DNA of 64,000 nt from Torymus aiolomorphi (Eukaryota; Arthropoda; Insecta; Hymenoptera; Torymidae), in contig CM070875.1 in assembly GCA_036365515.1 (NCBI GenBank), positions 5,429,001-5,493,000 of the forward strand, in the 5' to 3' direction. Each line of letters begins with the position of its first letter. Position 1 is the first letter of the stretch. Both the position numbers and the translations under genes were made by a program. The notes under the pieces are model-generated. The model did no database searches. It was not told the DNA's origin and saw only the letters and a program-made list of their open reading frames with translations. Positions 46,400 to 58,530 of this stretch are shown here, piece after piece.

Positions 46400-46810
46400 C
46401 ACCTACTGCGCTAGGTATTCAGGATAGTCGATGACGGAGCCTAGGTGCATTTGCGTCTTATATAGGTGTCGGAAAATGTATTCCAACGCGTGGTCTGGGT
46501 GTTCGAGGTGGCCGATGATGGAGTCTAGTTGGTGCGCCCCGTAGTTTTTTCCGTCTAGATATCAGAATGCATCCAAAGAGAGGTAGATGCAAAAAACTAT
46601 GGAGCGTACCACCTAGACTCCGTCATCGGCTACCCCGAACACCTTGACCACGCATTTTATGCGTTCCGACACCTAGATGTAAAAAACTACGGAGCGCACC
46701 ACCTAGACTCCGCCATCAGCTACCCCGAACACCTAGAGCATGTATTGGATACGCCCTAGCACGTAGACACAAAGAGCCTTGTATCGGCTACCCCGAACAT
46801 CTAGGGCGTA
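46400..46810. mobile_element. Second copy of the 90-bp repeat foldback (C2)
   Basis: The left part (46400-46570) carries the repeat in one orientation (GATGGAGTCTAGTTGGTGCG) and the right part (46580-46800) in the other (CACCTAGACTCCGTCATCGG, CTACGGAGCGCACCACCTAG). The plus-strand translation again gives YGAHHLDSAISYPEHLEH. There are fewer units than in element C. A CTGGTAGAAAA-like end occurs in reverse at about 47005-47017. Confidence 0.75.
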
Positions 46811-47029
46811 GATCATTATTACGGCTCCGATTTTTTGTTAGAAAAATTACTTAATTTTATAGCTAACGAAAGTCGCTTTTCAAAGGATAGAAAAAATTAG
46901 CAAGTCTTTAGCTTTCAAGCGTTAACAGCTAGGATAGCTTATTTATAGCTAAGAAATCTAGCCAATTTGTAACAGCTTTAGGCAGCGCAGCTGATTAATT
47001 TTCTACCAGAGATTTTGTTAAACAATAAT

Positions 47030-47590
47030 AATAATTGTGTCTCATCTATTGACTGTCACTTTTCAGGTATATTACGAATAAATACGAGTAAAACAATTAT
47101 AAAAATAGACTGGAAAAGATAACATTTAAGCTTTGTTACGTTAAAAAATATTAATTTCTTAAGAAACTATAAGTATAATCAAATTGGTAAAAAAGAGAAT
47201 TTTTTTTTTATTACTTATAACTTCCTGAGGAATTAATATTTTTTAACGTAACGAATCTTAAATTTTAGTTTTTCCAGTCTATACTTTTACTTTGCTCACG
47301 TTCGTAACATAAATACTTTCAAAGTGACAGTCACATACAATAGGAGTCATAATTCTCAACATAACGAAGATTACTTGAGATTATATGAACCATATCCCTA
47401 CTGAAAAATCTCACGTGAGATTTTGAGGTGAGATTTCACGTGAGATTTTTCAGTTGGGATATTTCAAAAAAACAAACCTGTGATAAGGAATTATGAACAC
47501 TGGACGTCATTTTTAAATACCAGAAGTTAACTGTATCAGAACCCCGTTGAAATGCGTTTCCCGGAGGGTGTGCACTCTCATCTTTACAAT
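47030..47590. mobile_element. Diverged relative of foldback T
   Basis: Arms with GACTGTCACTTT, AATATTAATTTCTTAAG and their complements (ATATTTTTTAACG, AAAGTGACAGTC) match the family at 49556-50238. The right part AACACTGGACGTCATTTTTA, then CGTTTCCCGGAGGGTG, parallels that element's right end. A 63-bp hairpin (47397-47459) is inserted in it. Confidence 0.6.
47397..47459. mobile_element. 63-bp hairpin related to foldback G
   Basis: It runs from CCCTACTGAAAAATCTCACG to CACGTGAGATTTTTCAGTTGGG and is almost entirely self-complementary, flanked by ATAT on both sides. The ends match foldback G (CCCTACTGAAAAA), and CACGTG replaces G's CACATG. Confidence 0.8.
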
Positions 47591-47710
47591 AAGCAGACTT
47601 ATTTTAGATGTAATTGTATTCAGTAAAAATATCTGTTATTTTGTTATATTGTTAACGAAAATTTAATTTACTCTTATATATAAAAACGACAATTACGGAA
47701 ACCGTGACTG

Positions 47711-47852
47711 TCTAATAGTATATTACGCACCATGGGAGGAAAAAACTTGGACAGTCCATAGCTCGTGTAAATTGCCACCCGAGCCAAAGGCGAGGGTGGC
47801 AAACACGAGCTGGGGCTGGCCAATTTTACTCCCGTGGTGCGTATACTGGTTT
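47711..47852. mobile_element. ~140-bp hairpin element
   Basis: AGTATATTACGCACCATGGGAG is mirrored by CTCCCGTGGTGCGTATACT, and the inner AGCTCGTGTAAATTGCCACC by GGTGGCAAACACGAGCT. A similar left end, AGTATACGCACCACGGGG, occurs alone at 50970. Confidence 0.75.
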
Positions 47853-48883
47853 TTCCTCACATCGAGGTCGAAAATGCCATATTTCCGTTTTGGAGCCGGG
47901 CGGGAATGAGGCACTTTCGGCCCGGTGTGAGGAAAAATTCTATATATCGACACCCCTCATGAAAACTATAGTACGATTCAGGTTCCGACGAACACTGCCT
48001 AGTCCATTTCAGCGTTTGCGGCGAAGAATATAGCACGTTCCAAAGTCGTGACTTATATATGCTAGTTTTCGGCGTTTTCGTTGTAGTTTTGGGAAATGTG
48101 CTATTAGTCTTCGTGAGGACACCATAAAACGTGCTAGTCTTCCTAAGGGGCGTCGGTATATACTCTATTATATCAAAAAATATGAAATACTTATATTCAA
48201 ATAAATAAATAAAATCATAAATAAATAACTATGTAATAGTTACACTATGTCAAGTGTAGAACTATTGTGTTAAACACATATATATGTTACATCTATATAT
48301 AGATACCAAATGTCAATGACTACGTGTTCGATGATATAATCATCTCCGCACGCAGGGCAATACGCCCGCTTTGCTCTATGCCTCTGCAATAGTGCGTTAA
48401 ATTTTGTTTGACTTTAATGATCCCTTCAAATTTATTTTACGTACAATACATATTTTGAATGAAAACAGCATACATACACAAATTACTCCTACAAATGCCT
48501 CACCCTACTTCCTATTACAACCTACAAAGTACTTAGACATTTTACAAACAAGAGCGAAGCGACCCGCGGATTGTGAAATTTTTGTTTTCCAACGAAATTC
48601 ACGACATGGCTCGCGCATAAAAATTATCGCCCTCAAATTCGCCTTTTTATACACAACCACCATTGTAAGACAAAATCTTCCGGCTTCCAATAAATTACCC
48701 ACACATCCATATAATCCGCGTTTAAAAAATTCGTGCACGATCGACGGATATGCGGCGCGCGTCGCCCGATGAATTGCCGCGCCCGACGTCGTCGTAAGAT
48801 GCAGCGGCTACCGACGACGCGAGACGACGACGGCGATAGCAACCACAAGAGGAGATTTTTACACTGCCACGAGTATCGGAGAG
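47853..48883. other. Spacer and 5' region of the RING gene
   Basis: AT-rich to about 48550, then CpG-rich up to the start codon at 48884. No further gene is recognised; frames at 48404-48961 overlap on both strands and lack domains. Confidence 0.45.
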
Positions 48884-51800
48884 ATGGAGAAGGAACGAGC
48901 GTCGCAGTCCCCGAGCCAGCTGCAGCGTGAACATCACACGGCGAGCAGAAGCGTCGCGCAAAAGGTCGGCGCGTTTTGCGGGTGAATGATTGAATTTGGG
49001 GTATGGTAAGGTGGGAAAATTTTAGTGAATGGATGAACAGATTTTTTAATGTTATTGTTACAGAATAACGTACGGAAAGGTTAGTATATTATACTTCCTG
49101 CATTTGATTGTTTCAGTTGACCATGCAACGTGATAGATTCAAAATTAAATTTAAAAAAAAATAACTAAGCGTGAACACAATGCAACATTTTGAAATATTT
49201 CAGAATGCGGAACCGTCACACTACCAACCACAACAGCAACAACCGGACACTCAAAATCAGCAAGTGAACGATGACCGAATCGCGCTACACGAGGACCGCA
49301 GCCGGAGCTCGCTCGACCCGACCGAGTACGGGGACGACGAAGAGGAACCTGACGACGAGGCGAAATTTCGCCTGGACGAGATGCGCTACTCCGATGCGCG
49401 AATGGGCATCTGCAGCGTCTGCTACTTTTCCCTGAAAAGCAGCGATGCCACGCCGGAGGATTTCGATAAGGCGCTGTTGTGCTCCGACGGTCATCTGCTG
49501 TGCCACCGATGCGTGCAGCGCTTCGCCATACAATCAGGTGAAACTTAATCTCTAACAAGGAGAGGGTTTCAGCTGCGGGAAACGGATTTTAGCGGATATT
49601 GGAGAGTTGATTTCTGGTACCTAAAAATGAAGCCCAGTGCTCACATTTCCGTCAAATGGGCCCTTTTTCTTGAGATATGGGCAATTTAATCTCAAATATC
49701 GTCTATTTGTTAAAAAATTATGTCTCTTCCATTGAGTGTCACATTGCAAATATTTAAGATACGAAAACGAGGAAAAAAATTCTAAAAGTAGACAGTAACA
49801 GCTAAAATTTAAGCCCTGATTCATTAAAAAATATTGATCTTCCAGGAAGTTACAAGCAATCAAAGATAGGGTACGAAAATGGTTAAAAATACGATTCATT
49901 TAATCGGTTAAAATGAAGACAAATTTTTAACCATTTTCGTACTCTATATTTGATTGCTTGTAACTTTCTGAAAAATCAATATTTTTAGCTTTTACTGTCT
50001 ACTTTCATAATTTTTCTTCCTCGTTTTCGTATCTTAAGTACTTGGAATGTGACAGTCAATATAGAAGAGACATCATTTTTTGACAAAATAGATGATATTT
50101 GAGATTAAATTGCCCATGTCTCAAGAAAAAGGGCCCATTTGACGGAAATGTGAGCACTGGACTTAATTTTTAGTTAGCAGAAATCGACTCTCCAATGCCC
50201 ACTAAAATCCGTTTCCCGCAGCTGAAACCCTCTCCTTGTAAGTACAAATATTTTTTCAAACTTCTTGCTTAAAATAAACATAATAATATGGAAATGACGG
50301 TTGTGGTATTTCAGATACAAATTGTGTGCTGTGCGCAGCCGCGGAATCCCAGCAATCCGTGTCGTCTAACAACAGCTCGAGGGCCAGCAGCAGCGTGAAA
50401 ATAAACGTGAAATCCAGCAGCAAGCCAAAACAGAAGAGCAGCCGCACTCCGGTCGACCGTCGCGAGCACCGGCGAACGAAGCGTGCAGCGGTGATGTCGC
50501 CACGCGCTAATGTTGTCGCCGCGCACTACGATACGAATAACTACGTCATTACGGAATCCGGTCCCGATGAGAACTGGGAGCAGAACACGGAGTACGACGA
50601 ATACGAGGAGGAGGAAGAGAAGTCAACGGCACGGGGTTGACATTTTTTTGTATTTTGCGTGGGGAGTTGTTGCAAAAAGAAAGTGGCGTGAATTATTGTT
50701 TTTATAGAAAACTAAATGCGTCTTGTCGCGAACGGAAATGCTACGTCTGGTTCAATCTTCTTGTATAAGGTTGTTTCTTTTTCCACGGGTCACTAAATTA
50801 ATTTTTTACCTATTTTAAAAGAATAAGACGGCGGATTGAAAAAGCCCGACTCCAAAATATGATTAAATAGAATTTAATCATTCTTCACCATACTTTGGCC
50901 AAAAGAACCACCCGCTCCTGACGGAAAAACGCAAAAGTCTATTTTGGGTCTAGGTATGGGGAAAAATAGTATACGCACCACGGGGATAGAGACGTCCACC
51001 TCAGGGTGCAAAATTCGACTTTTGATGCCTGTTTAGCGGGCGCAAAGTAGGGATTGGTACTAAAAACCGATTAACCGGGTAACGGTTATTCGGTTTGACC
51101 CGAGTGGCACGACGAAGCTCCAGCACAAATTGTCTGATTGTCGGCCTAGAGCGCAAAGTAAAACACTTTGTGCCTTAGGGCGAGCAATCAACCACTTCCG
51201 CGCCCGCATGCATCAACAGTCGATTTTTGCACTCTACGTTCGAAAAATGGCAATTAGGGCGCAAGGTGACACGCATATTTTGCCCCCTTGTTGCGTAATG
51301 GATTATATCTGAATACCTATAGTGTATTTAGTAAGGATTTTAAATAAGAACAGAAATAGAAAATCCGATAAAAAAGACAGAAAAAAATGGCTGCATTTAT
51401 ATTTTAGATATGTTACTATGAAACAGTTTGTTAGGAATTAATCTACTTTAAATGGGCTTTTAAATAGGATAGGACAAGAGTAGTATTTCCTAACATTCCT
51501 AACATAAGTACTACATTTATACATTGGACGAAGAAAAGGCCTAACACATCAATCTTCTGCACAGGACCAACGAACGTTAAACCGCGCAGCTACTGCAGCC
51601 TCGTGCACAAGGACGAGCAGAGTTCCTCAACGAAAGCTCAGATCAACAGCCAGATGATGTCGGAGTGCTCGCGTCGGCCGATCCAGTGTCCCCTGGCCGA
51701 CTGCGCGGTCAACGTGGCCTTCTCCGCGCTCACGAACCACTTTATCTTCGATCACCCGGAGGTGCCGATTCTGAGCGTCGACCCCGGCGAGAAGAGCACG

Positions 51801-53277
51801 CTGATAGTGAACTTCGACGGGCTGGTGTACGATTCTAGTCGATGTCTCGCGTTGCTACTCGTCTCTGGTAAACTCTCGTAAGTTGGAGATATGTGGTTAC
51901 AGGAATTGAAAGATAAGATGACGAGGTTGTATGGCGAAATATTGGCGACTTTAATATATAACATAGAATTTTACAACTGGCAAAATTATTTGCTCATTGT
52001 AGAGTGGCCGCGTCTCCGATGTGTATAACAAAAAGCTGAAGCGATCTTTTGTCATAAGGATTAAAATAGAAGAACGATATAATTTCTCGAATAAACTCGC
52101 TCAACTAGGCTATACACGTCGCAGATACAGACATTGTACGCAGAGCAGATCATTTTGCGAGATAATTCCTAAAAATAAATTAATTATAAAAAAAGGATTC
52201 CTCGACATACTATTACATTTCATAAATGCAGAATATATACGTAAAGAATCGCTAATATCAAATAAAAAAAACAGCAATAACGTGCATGACAATATAATAT
52301 ATATATATAAATTCTGTTCGCCGAAAAAAATCGTTCGTCACAAGCGCATCGCTGACAAAAGCAATAACGTCGATATAAAATAAAAAATCTATATAGAGGA
52401 CCAGCGGCCAAGCAATTTAACGGAAGTCACGTGCACCCGCGCTACAAGAACCGGCTGCCGCTGCCGATCCTGGCCGCGCGGCTCCACTGCAACGCGACAC
52501 CCGACGGCGAGGTCAATGCCGCAGGCGAGGGGAACAACAATGGCGGCGACGTCGTTATCGCCTGGGTTGCCGGCCTGGATATCGGCAACACTACCGCTGG
52601 CGCGTTACGCTGCAGCATACAGGTGAATCATAATGATCAATGATTTTTTTCGTTTCGGTCTTTTTTTTGGCACATTTCGAAGGAGGCATTGTTTTGTTTC
52701 TTTTAGATTATATAATATATTTTTACAACGAGGGTGTACTACTTCGAGTAGCCGTCTAAACGAGTATTTAATACGCTAAAGCTAATTTCCGTAAAATTTC
52801 GTACTACAATGATTTCGCGTATTTATTTGTTTAACACTTTCGGTGTTTCGCGAGAGAAACATTTCGTTAACAATCACTTAGTAATTATTTAGCACGCCTA
52901 GAGACAATATACATATTATATAAAGTTTCAAAATATAATCTCCAAAATCTTCTAAAAAATAGATATCGTCATATTATCGGAAGCTGTTTCTTTAAAATTA
53001 TTCGCATTCACATATCAGTCTTATAGTTTTTAAATGAAAAAGAATAAAAATACGTACAAATTTCTCAAACATAATTGTGTAATAACAGGCCATCGACAGC
53101 ATTGACAATGAGGCGTTCCGTTCATTGACGTACACTGGTCCGATCAATTCGTTGCGCACTGCCCAGAAACCACGTGAAGTTTTTCTTACCGGAGACTGCG
53201 TCATACTACACGACGGATTCATCAATCACATAACGTCTGGCTGCGAAAATCTCAACGTCAACATAACGATACACTGA
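48884..53277 (+). CDS. RING-finger protein with SIAH-like zinc finger
   Basis: Six exons, 48884-48964, 49204-49537, 50315-50635, 51565-51867, 52399-52622 and 53089-53277, sum to 483 residues. A C3HC4 RING is complete only after splicing: C97, C100, C120, H124, C127 and C130 lie in exon 2, and C142 and C145 in exon 3 (DTNCVLC). A basic Ser-rich linker and an acidic stretch follow. Then comes a C287-x4-C292-x11-H304-x4-H309 finger (IQCPLADC, NHFIFDHP) and a C-terminal predicted beta-rich region. RING plus this finger plus a beta domain recalls SIAH-type E3 ubiquitin ligases, but the C-terminal part does not look like SIAH and the gene may belong to an uncharacterised insect family. The exon-3 donor (CGGG, then GTTGAC) is weak; without it the frame stops at 50640. 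Exon 1 is inferred from phase. Confidence 0.7.
49556..50238. mobile_element. Foldback T (683 bp) in the RING gene intron
   Basis: Ends CAAGGAGAGGGTTTCAGCTG and CAGCTGAAACCCTCTCCTTG are perfect inverted repeats. The arms continue with CACATTTCCGTCAAATGGGC mirrored by GCCCATTTGACGGAAATGTG, and with TTACAAGCAATC mirrored by GATTGCTTGTAA. The centre is near 49900. It occupies almost all of intron 2. Confidence 0.92.
50641..51564. other. Third intron of the RING gene
   Basis: It contains a solo AGTATACGCACCACGGGG end near 50969 related to the hairpin at 47711, and no other recognised feature. Confidence 0.5.
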
Positions 53278-53475
53278 TACCCCGAAAAAGCGTAGCGCTT
53301 AGCGAATCTCCATCCGTCTCGTCCGAGAACAATTGGTGGCCGATAGTTGCGGGAAAAGCGTAATTGAGTACAACGTGTATGCAGGAACATTGTATAAAAC
53401 TTCGCATCGTTTTAAAATGGAAGAAAGAATTGTCGGGAAAGTTTATGGGGTACGGAGAATTTAACGAGTTGAATT

Positions 53476-55358
53476 TTACAAGCTGGTCATGGCGGGAGGT
53501 CGCGCGTACGCCTTGGGAATAAAGCCGTATTTCCGCGTCTTCGGCGCGTACGCCCAAAGCCAGCCGTCGACGGTCTGATTGCTGAGGTCCGCGTAAATCC
53601 AGTCTGCTCGTCTCACGGATAAATCATCCGGCGCCTGCGCCTTATAGTCGTACAGTACAACTAACTCGGTACCGGTTGTCTCCTCCCGGAAGTCCCTCGT
53701 GTCCTTTTGCTGTAGCTGCTCGTTCGATATTGCAGTCCCATTCGTTGTGCCTGTGAATCGTAAAGTGATTCTTAAAATGTATTTTATTTTGTGACATTTT
53801 ATTAAGATGGAAATAGTAAGTTGAACACACTATATTGGCACTGTTAAATTCTACATGTATTATGTATATAATAAAGACGACTTTACTTGTTAAAATTAGT
53901 AATAGAATTGAATGGTGTATACTTAAATTATGCTGATCTGCTGAAGCTGACGTTGTCGTCGTTGTAGTCGTTGTTCCGGTAGTAGCATACGAATGAAGTA
54001 CATGGCCTGGATAAACAAAGCCAGATGGCACAAAACCTTCATTTCCATCACAATGTCGGAGTACCCAGAACCAATCTGGGTCATCACGATTAAGTACTGT
54101 GACAAATTCTCCTCTTTCCACACTCACATCGTTTTCGTCCCTTGCAACAAACGTGTATAAAACAATATATCTTCCAGCTGATGGATCCTAATCAAAATAA
54201 ATATATTATTAGTTAAATTTAGAGAATTGATTTGTCAAAACTTTTAGACATCTTAACTAATTTTACCTTGAAGAATGGATGAACATCAGGTTGTGATTGC
54301 GTGGTTTGAATTGAATTTTGTGACTGAGAAATTGACTGGCTCATATTTATTTCTGCAGTGGTAATGTTCCGAGCATAACTCTCACAATCTGAAGCTGATC
54401 CAGTATCAGTTTGCTGGTTATCCAGTCCTTGTGATCTTCCTGAAGTGATCAGGTCTGCATCATCCATAGAACGAGGTAATTTTTTCTTCACATTGTTCAT
54501 AAGGGCTAATGTTGTTTCTGCTAATTGTGATGTGTAAGGGGCACAGTATGAATGAGGAACAAAACCCTCTAGTCGAGTATCAGCAGCTATTACATATACC
54601 CAATCATTTTCCCTATACAGTACATTCACAACCTGTAAACAATAATTCTTAATTAATTAATGGACAATATACATTTGTAAAACTTAATAAAACTTGTTAT
54701 AGTTTACCTGGCCACGTTTAACTGATAGTTCATCATCTACACAGGGAGTGAAGTCATGTATAATGACCATTTTACTGTCTGGCGAAAGTCCATTTTCTTT
54801 CTCAATACCAACCCTCACTAGTGTCTCTATACTAGCACTTCCTGTAATTCGACCTGGTGGTAATGGTACCCTCGAGGACAAACCCATCCCTGGACCAAGG
54901 CCATCCTTTTCTAAAGTGAAATTGTGTGATCCAGCTATAAAAAAGGCAAAAATTCTTTAATACTTTACAACTGCACTGACATTCACTTCTCTACTGTACA
55001 ACAAAAACGTCCCTCCAATCACCCACACTGATTCAAGACCATCACCACGGATAAAGCAAGAAAGCCTCAATTGATCAACCATTGCAGCAGGTCACCAAGT
55101 CAGGCCCTACCATGCTCAACAGGTGGTAATTTCAATGCCCGACCGTGCGCGACAAGCGAGCCCGCGTGCAAGTTTTTTATACCTATAATATACAGACACA
55201 TACATACACATACACTCTTGCAAAAATGCAAAAAAACGTGCGCTGGGGACAAAATTCTCCAACGTAATTCACAAAACTCCTGTAACAAAATAAAACACTT
55301 GGCACTCACGTTTCTTCTTCTTGCCTCGGCGTATGCGCACCGGGCAGAGGAAAGCCAT
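53476..55358 (-). CDS. Dlish/Vamana homologue with three SH3 domains
   Basis: Exons on the minus strand are 55358-55310, 54934-54708, 54632-54267, 54187-53923 and 53750-53476, giving 393 residues. The first exon reads MAFLCPVRIRRGKKKK, a short conserved N-terminus with a Cys and a basic patch. SH3-1 (about residues 72-130) contains VIIHDFTPCVDDELSVKRGQ and VIAADTRLEGFVPHSY. SH3-2 (221-275) contains VLYTFVARDENDVSVERGEF and GNEGFVPSGFVYP. SH3-3 (332-388) contains VVLYDYKAQAPDDLSVRRAD and YGFIPKAYARPP. In Drosophila, Dlish links the atypical myosin Dachs to the Fat/Dachsous pathway at the apical cortex, controlling growth and planar polarity. That role is inferred here from homology. The upstream CpG-rich segment is the probable promoter. 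Confidence 0.9.
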
Positions 55359-57069
55359 CCTGGCTCACTCTTTCCGCTCTCTCCTAAAGAAACGAAAAAT
55401 TCTTCTCCCTCTTCCTCGTCTACGTGCACCTACATGGCTCTCTGCGGCGACACGGCGGGCGCCCCGTGTCCCTTTACTGCTTTAAAACGGACATATCCTC
55501 TCTCTCTCCTCCGTTGCTGCAGGCTGCTACTCGCAAAAGACCACGATGAAATATACCTGATCGCCAGGCAAAGTGTCGCGTTCTCCCTCTCTTCGCTTAT
55601 TCTCTCTCTCTCTCCCGACGACACAGGCGCTCGGTAGCTACTCTCTCGCGGGGCAAAAAACGGGCGAAGATCGGAGACAGGCGCAGGAGAGAAGTTCGCC
55701 GAAGTCGAAGTACGAGTCTGCGGTTGGTCGTCGTCCTCCTCCTCGTGTGTATATGTGTGTATGTGCACTGTGTGCAACTGTGCACTGCTGCTCCGCTCCG
55801 ACCGCTGCCGCGGCGTAAACTCGTTTCCCTCGACACCCGCGCCGCGCTCTTGCTCCTATACTTACTCTCCTCGCCCTCTCCACTCCATATATACTCCTAC
55901 TCCTTCGCCGTATATTCTTCTACCTTCACGTTCGCAAGAGAGAGACCATATAGCCGAAAGTGCCGAAGTGCGCGCCTTCTCTCGCGACTCTCTCACACAC
56001 ACACACATGGCATATATAGGTATAAATGAGGATCGCTCTCATACGGGTACATATCCTGATATACATATACCTATATACGTGCACGCACCTGTGTGTATTG
56101 TATTTTGCCCTCTCGGATCGCGATCGATATATAAGTATCCCGTTCCCGATCGAGCGTCACATATGTGTGTGAGTAGTGCGATATACTAATACCTATATAC
56201 GAGTGTGTGAGGACGGATCACTGGCTCGATCAGTGATCGCGCTTACTTGTAACATATATACCTACGTTGTTGTAAGAGTTTATAACCGCGCGCAGGGAGA
56301 GGAATCTTGTCGCCGCGTGCGCAGGTGCGAGATGGACCGCAGGTTGTTGCACGCACGGCTGTGGGGACATCACATTATAACGTGCGCGCGCGCTTGATTG
56401 TTGCGCGCGGGTGCGGGAGAAAGCGTGCGATATACAGTGCCCGCGTGCAATTACGGGGCCTTAGGGAGTATATTGTGATGCAATGCGTTTTCAGAAAGTA
56501 GCATTATTAGGTATTTTAAACGATCGATCGGTACTGTACTGATTTGGTGAATTTTTCTTTTTTAAGTCATAAATAAGTCAATATTTTAAAATAGATTTTG
56601 ATATGATCTAAACGTTTTTAATGACAGTTATTAAACTTTCTTATATGATACATAATAATTCTATAATTATCAGTAATGGTATTTTATAATGACTTTAGAT
56701 TAAAATCAAAGCTTCTATAAGTTTTTTCTCACCTCTTTAAATTAAATCGAGATAGTATTTAAATATATATAATATACACCAATACTTATTATATGTCTAG
56801 ACTAGGTATATCGGAATAAGATAAAAAATATTCGTAATTACTTCAAATAATAATATTATAATCAAAGTTGAAATGCATATAAGTTTTTCATTTTATGTCA
56901 ACTGAAGTAGGGAAAATACCTACATATGCAAATCATGCAAAGTTATTATAACTTAATTATAAGTTTAATTAGCCGTTAATTCACATTTAATAAACCTATA
57001 ACACTGAAAAAATATTACAAATTTTAAAAATACATTTCATTCTTTTGCTTAATATAAAAAACCTATTTA
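55359..57069 (-). promoter_or_regulatory. Probable promoter and upstream region of Dlish
   Basis: CpG-rich with CT, CA and TCTC runs from 55500 to 56450, then AT-rich. Many overlapping frames on both strands are low-complexity and not credible. No core promoter motif can be fixed. Confidence 0.4.
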
Positions 57070-57450
57070 CAAGCTTAAAATAGTAGATTATGTAATAAGG
57101 GAGTAAAGTCACAGATTATTCCCGCGAGTGAGTTCACTGACCGAGCGAGTGTGATCACTGCTCGGGCCGCGATTACCCAAGGGAATGATCGACTTTAGTC
57201 CCGTGTTACACATAGTACTTTATTCCCATCGCCAGTGTGGCCACTTCATAGATTTGAAAAGTTATTTTGTATTTATGTGTTATAATTTTGTTAGTTTTAA
57301 CCCAATTCACCATAAACGTAAAAAATTGGACTATTATGTTACTTTATTCCCGCATTATGCGAGAATAAAGTAAAACAGGGAATCAGACGCCACTTTTGCC
57401 CCGCTTTTCAGGCTATAAAATGGTCATAGTAGTATAGCGATGGGAATAAA
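57070..57450. mobile_element. W-family element, copy 2
   Basis: It begins AGTAGATTATGTAATAAGGG and has an internal mirrored end GTCCCGTGTTACACATAGTACT near 57197-57218. Downstream it shares ATTCACCATAAACGTAAAAA and CAGACGCCACTTTTGCCCCG with 40096-40340, and includes the perfect stem ATTCCCGCATTATGCG. Confidence 0.75.
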
Positions 57451-58490
57451 ATTATTTACATTTCCGAATCATAAATTGTTTGTCATTTAAATTTATGTTA
57501 TAGAAATTTGAGGAGTATCCTACTAGCTGTACATGCAAAACGCAACCTGAACCATCTGAGATCGTGCAGATCTCGCGGGAACGCGTATACACTGTACATT
57601 TCACATATATATATCTATATAACACGCACGCGCGCTTCTAAGGTGCGAGCTAGTGCACGTACGGGAACCAGTGTCCACATATTTCTCGTCATCGATACTA
57701 CACCACTTATACACGACGCCACAGCAGCTCTTCCTGATTTCGCGACGATTTTCCATCTAATTAATGTCCCGGGACGACTTGGTATACCTCATGTATACAC
57801 CTTTCGCTCTACTCCATCCTGATTATTCCTGATGTTCTTACACACACACACTCACACGCACGCACGCACGCACGCACGCATACCCACACACACACACATA
57901 CATGTATATTTGTGTGTGTGGTGTGTGTGTACTATTTACTTACTGTAAAGATGTGACGTCTAATCAGGACTCGGAAGATTATACACATTGTATTGTATCA
58001 CACGAGGCGCGCGCTGCCCTTTTTCGTCATCCTTATACGCCCTGAACGCAGGGAAGGGGATGAGAGATGAAAGAGAAAAAAAGGACAGCGGCAAGGTAAA
58101 CGGCCCAAATATTGGCGTTTTATGCTAAAAGCCCACGTGTGTATATGATGCGAGCGCGCTGAGAGAATGGGATAATCGCGCGCTGAGCGTTTGCTCCTTT
58201 AGGTATGGTCATTAATTTTGATATAAGTGAGCGGGATCGATTAGTTTGACTGTGATTATGTAGATTGCTTCAATTTTTGTTGATTGTTTGATTGCTGGTT
58301 TGGTATATATAAGTGGATTTCTATCCTTCTGGCTAAAAAAAAAACCAAAACATTTTCAGATGTTAGAATTGGTGTAATACAAAAAAATTGAAGTTTTAAC
58401 AATTTTTTTTTCTTAATTATTATTTTATTTATTTTCGTAGTACAAATATCGTAATTATTAAAATTATTTATACTCGTGTTTTACTATAAA
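57451..58490. other. Spacer with CA and GT microsatellite
   Basis: 57838-57930 alternates CA, CGCA and GT runs that could fold on themselves. No gene is recognised. Poly-T and poly-A tracts occur near 58335-58410. Confidence 0.6.
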
Positions 58491-58530
58491 TGCCACATTT
58501 ATTGATACAAAGTTATCTACAAAAGACATA

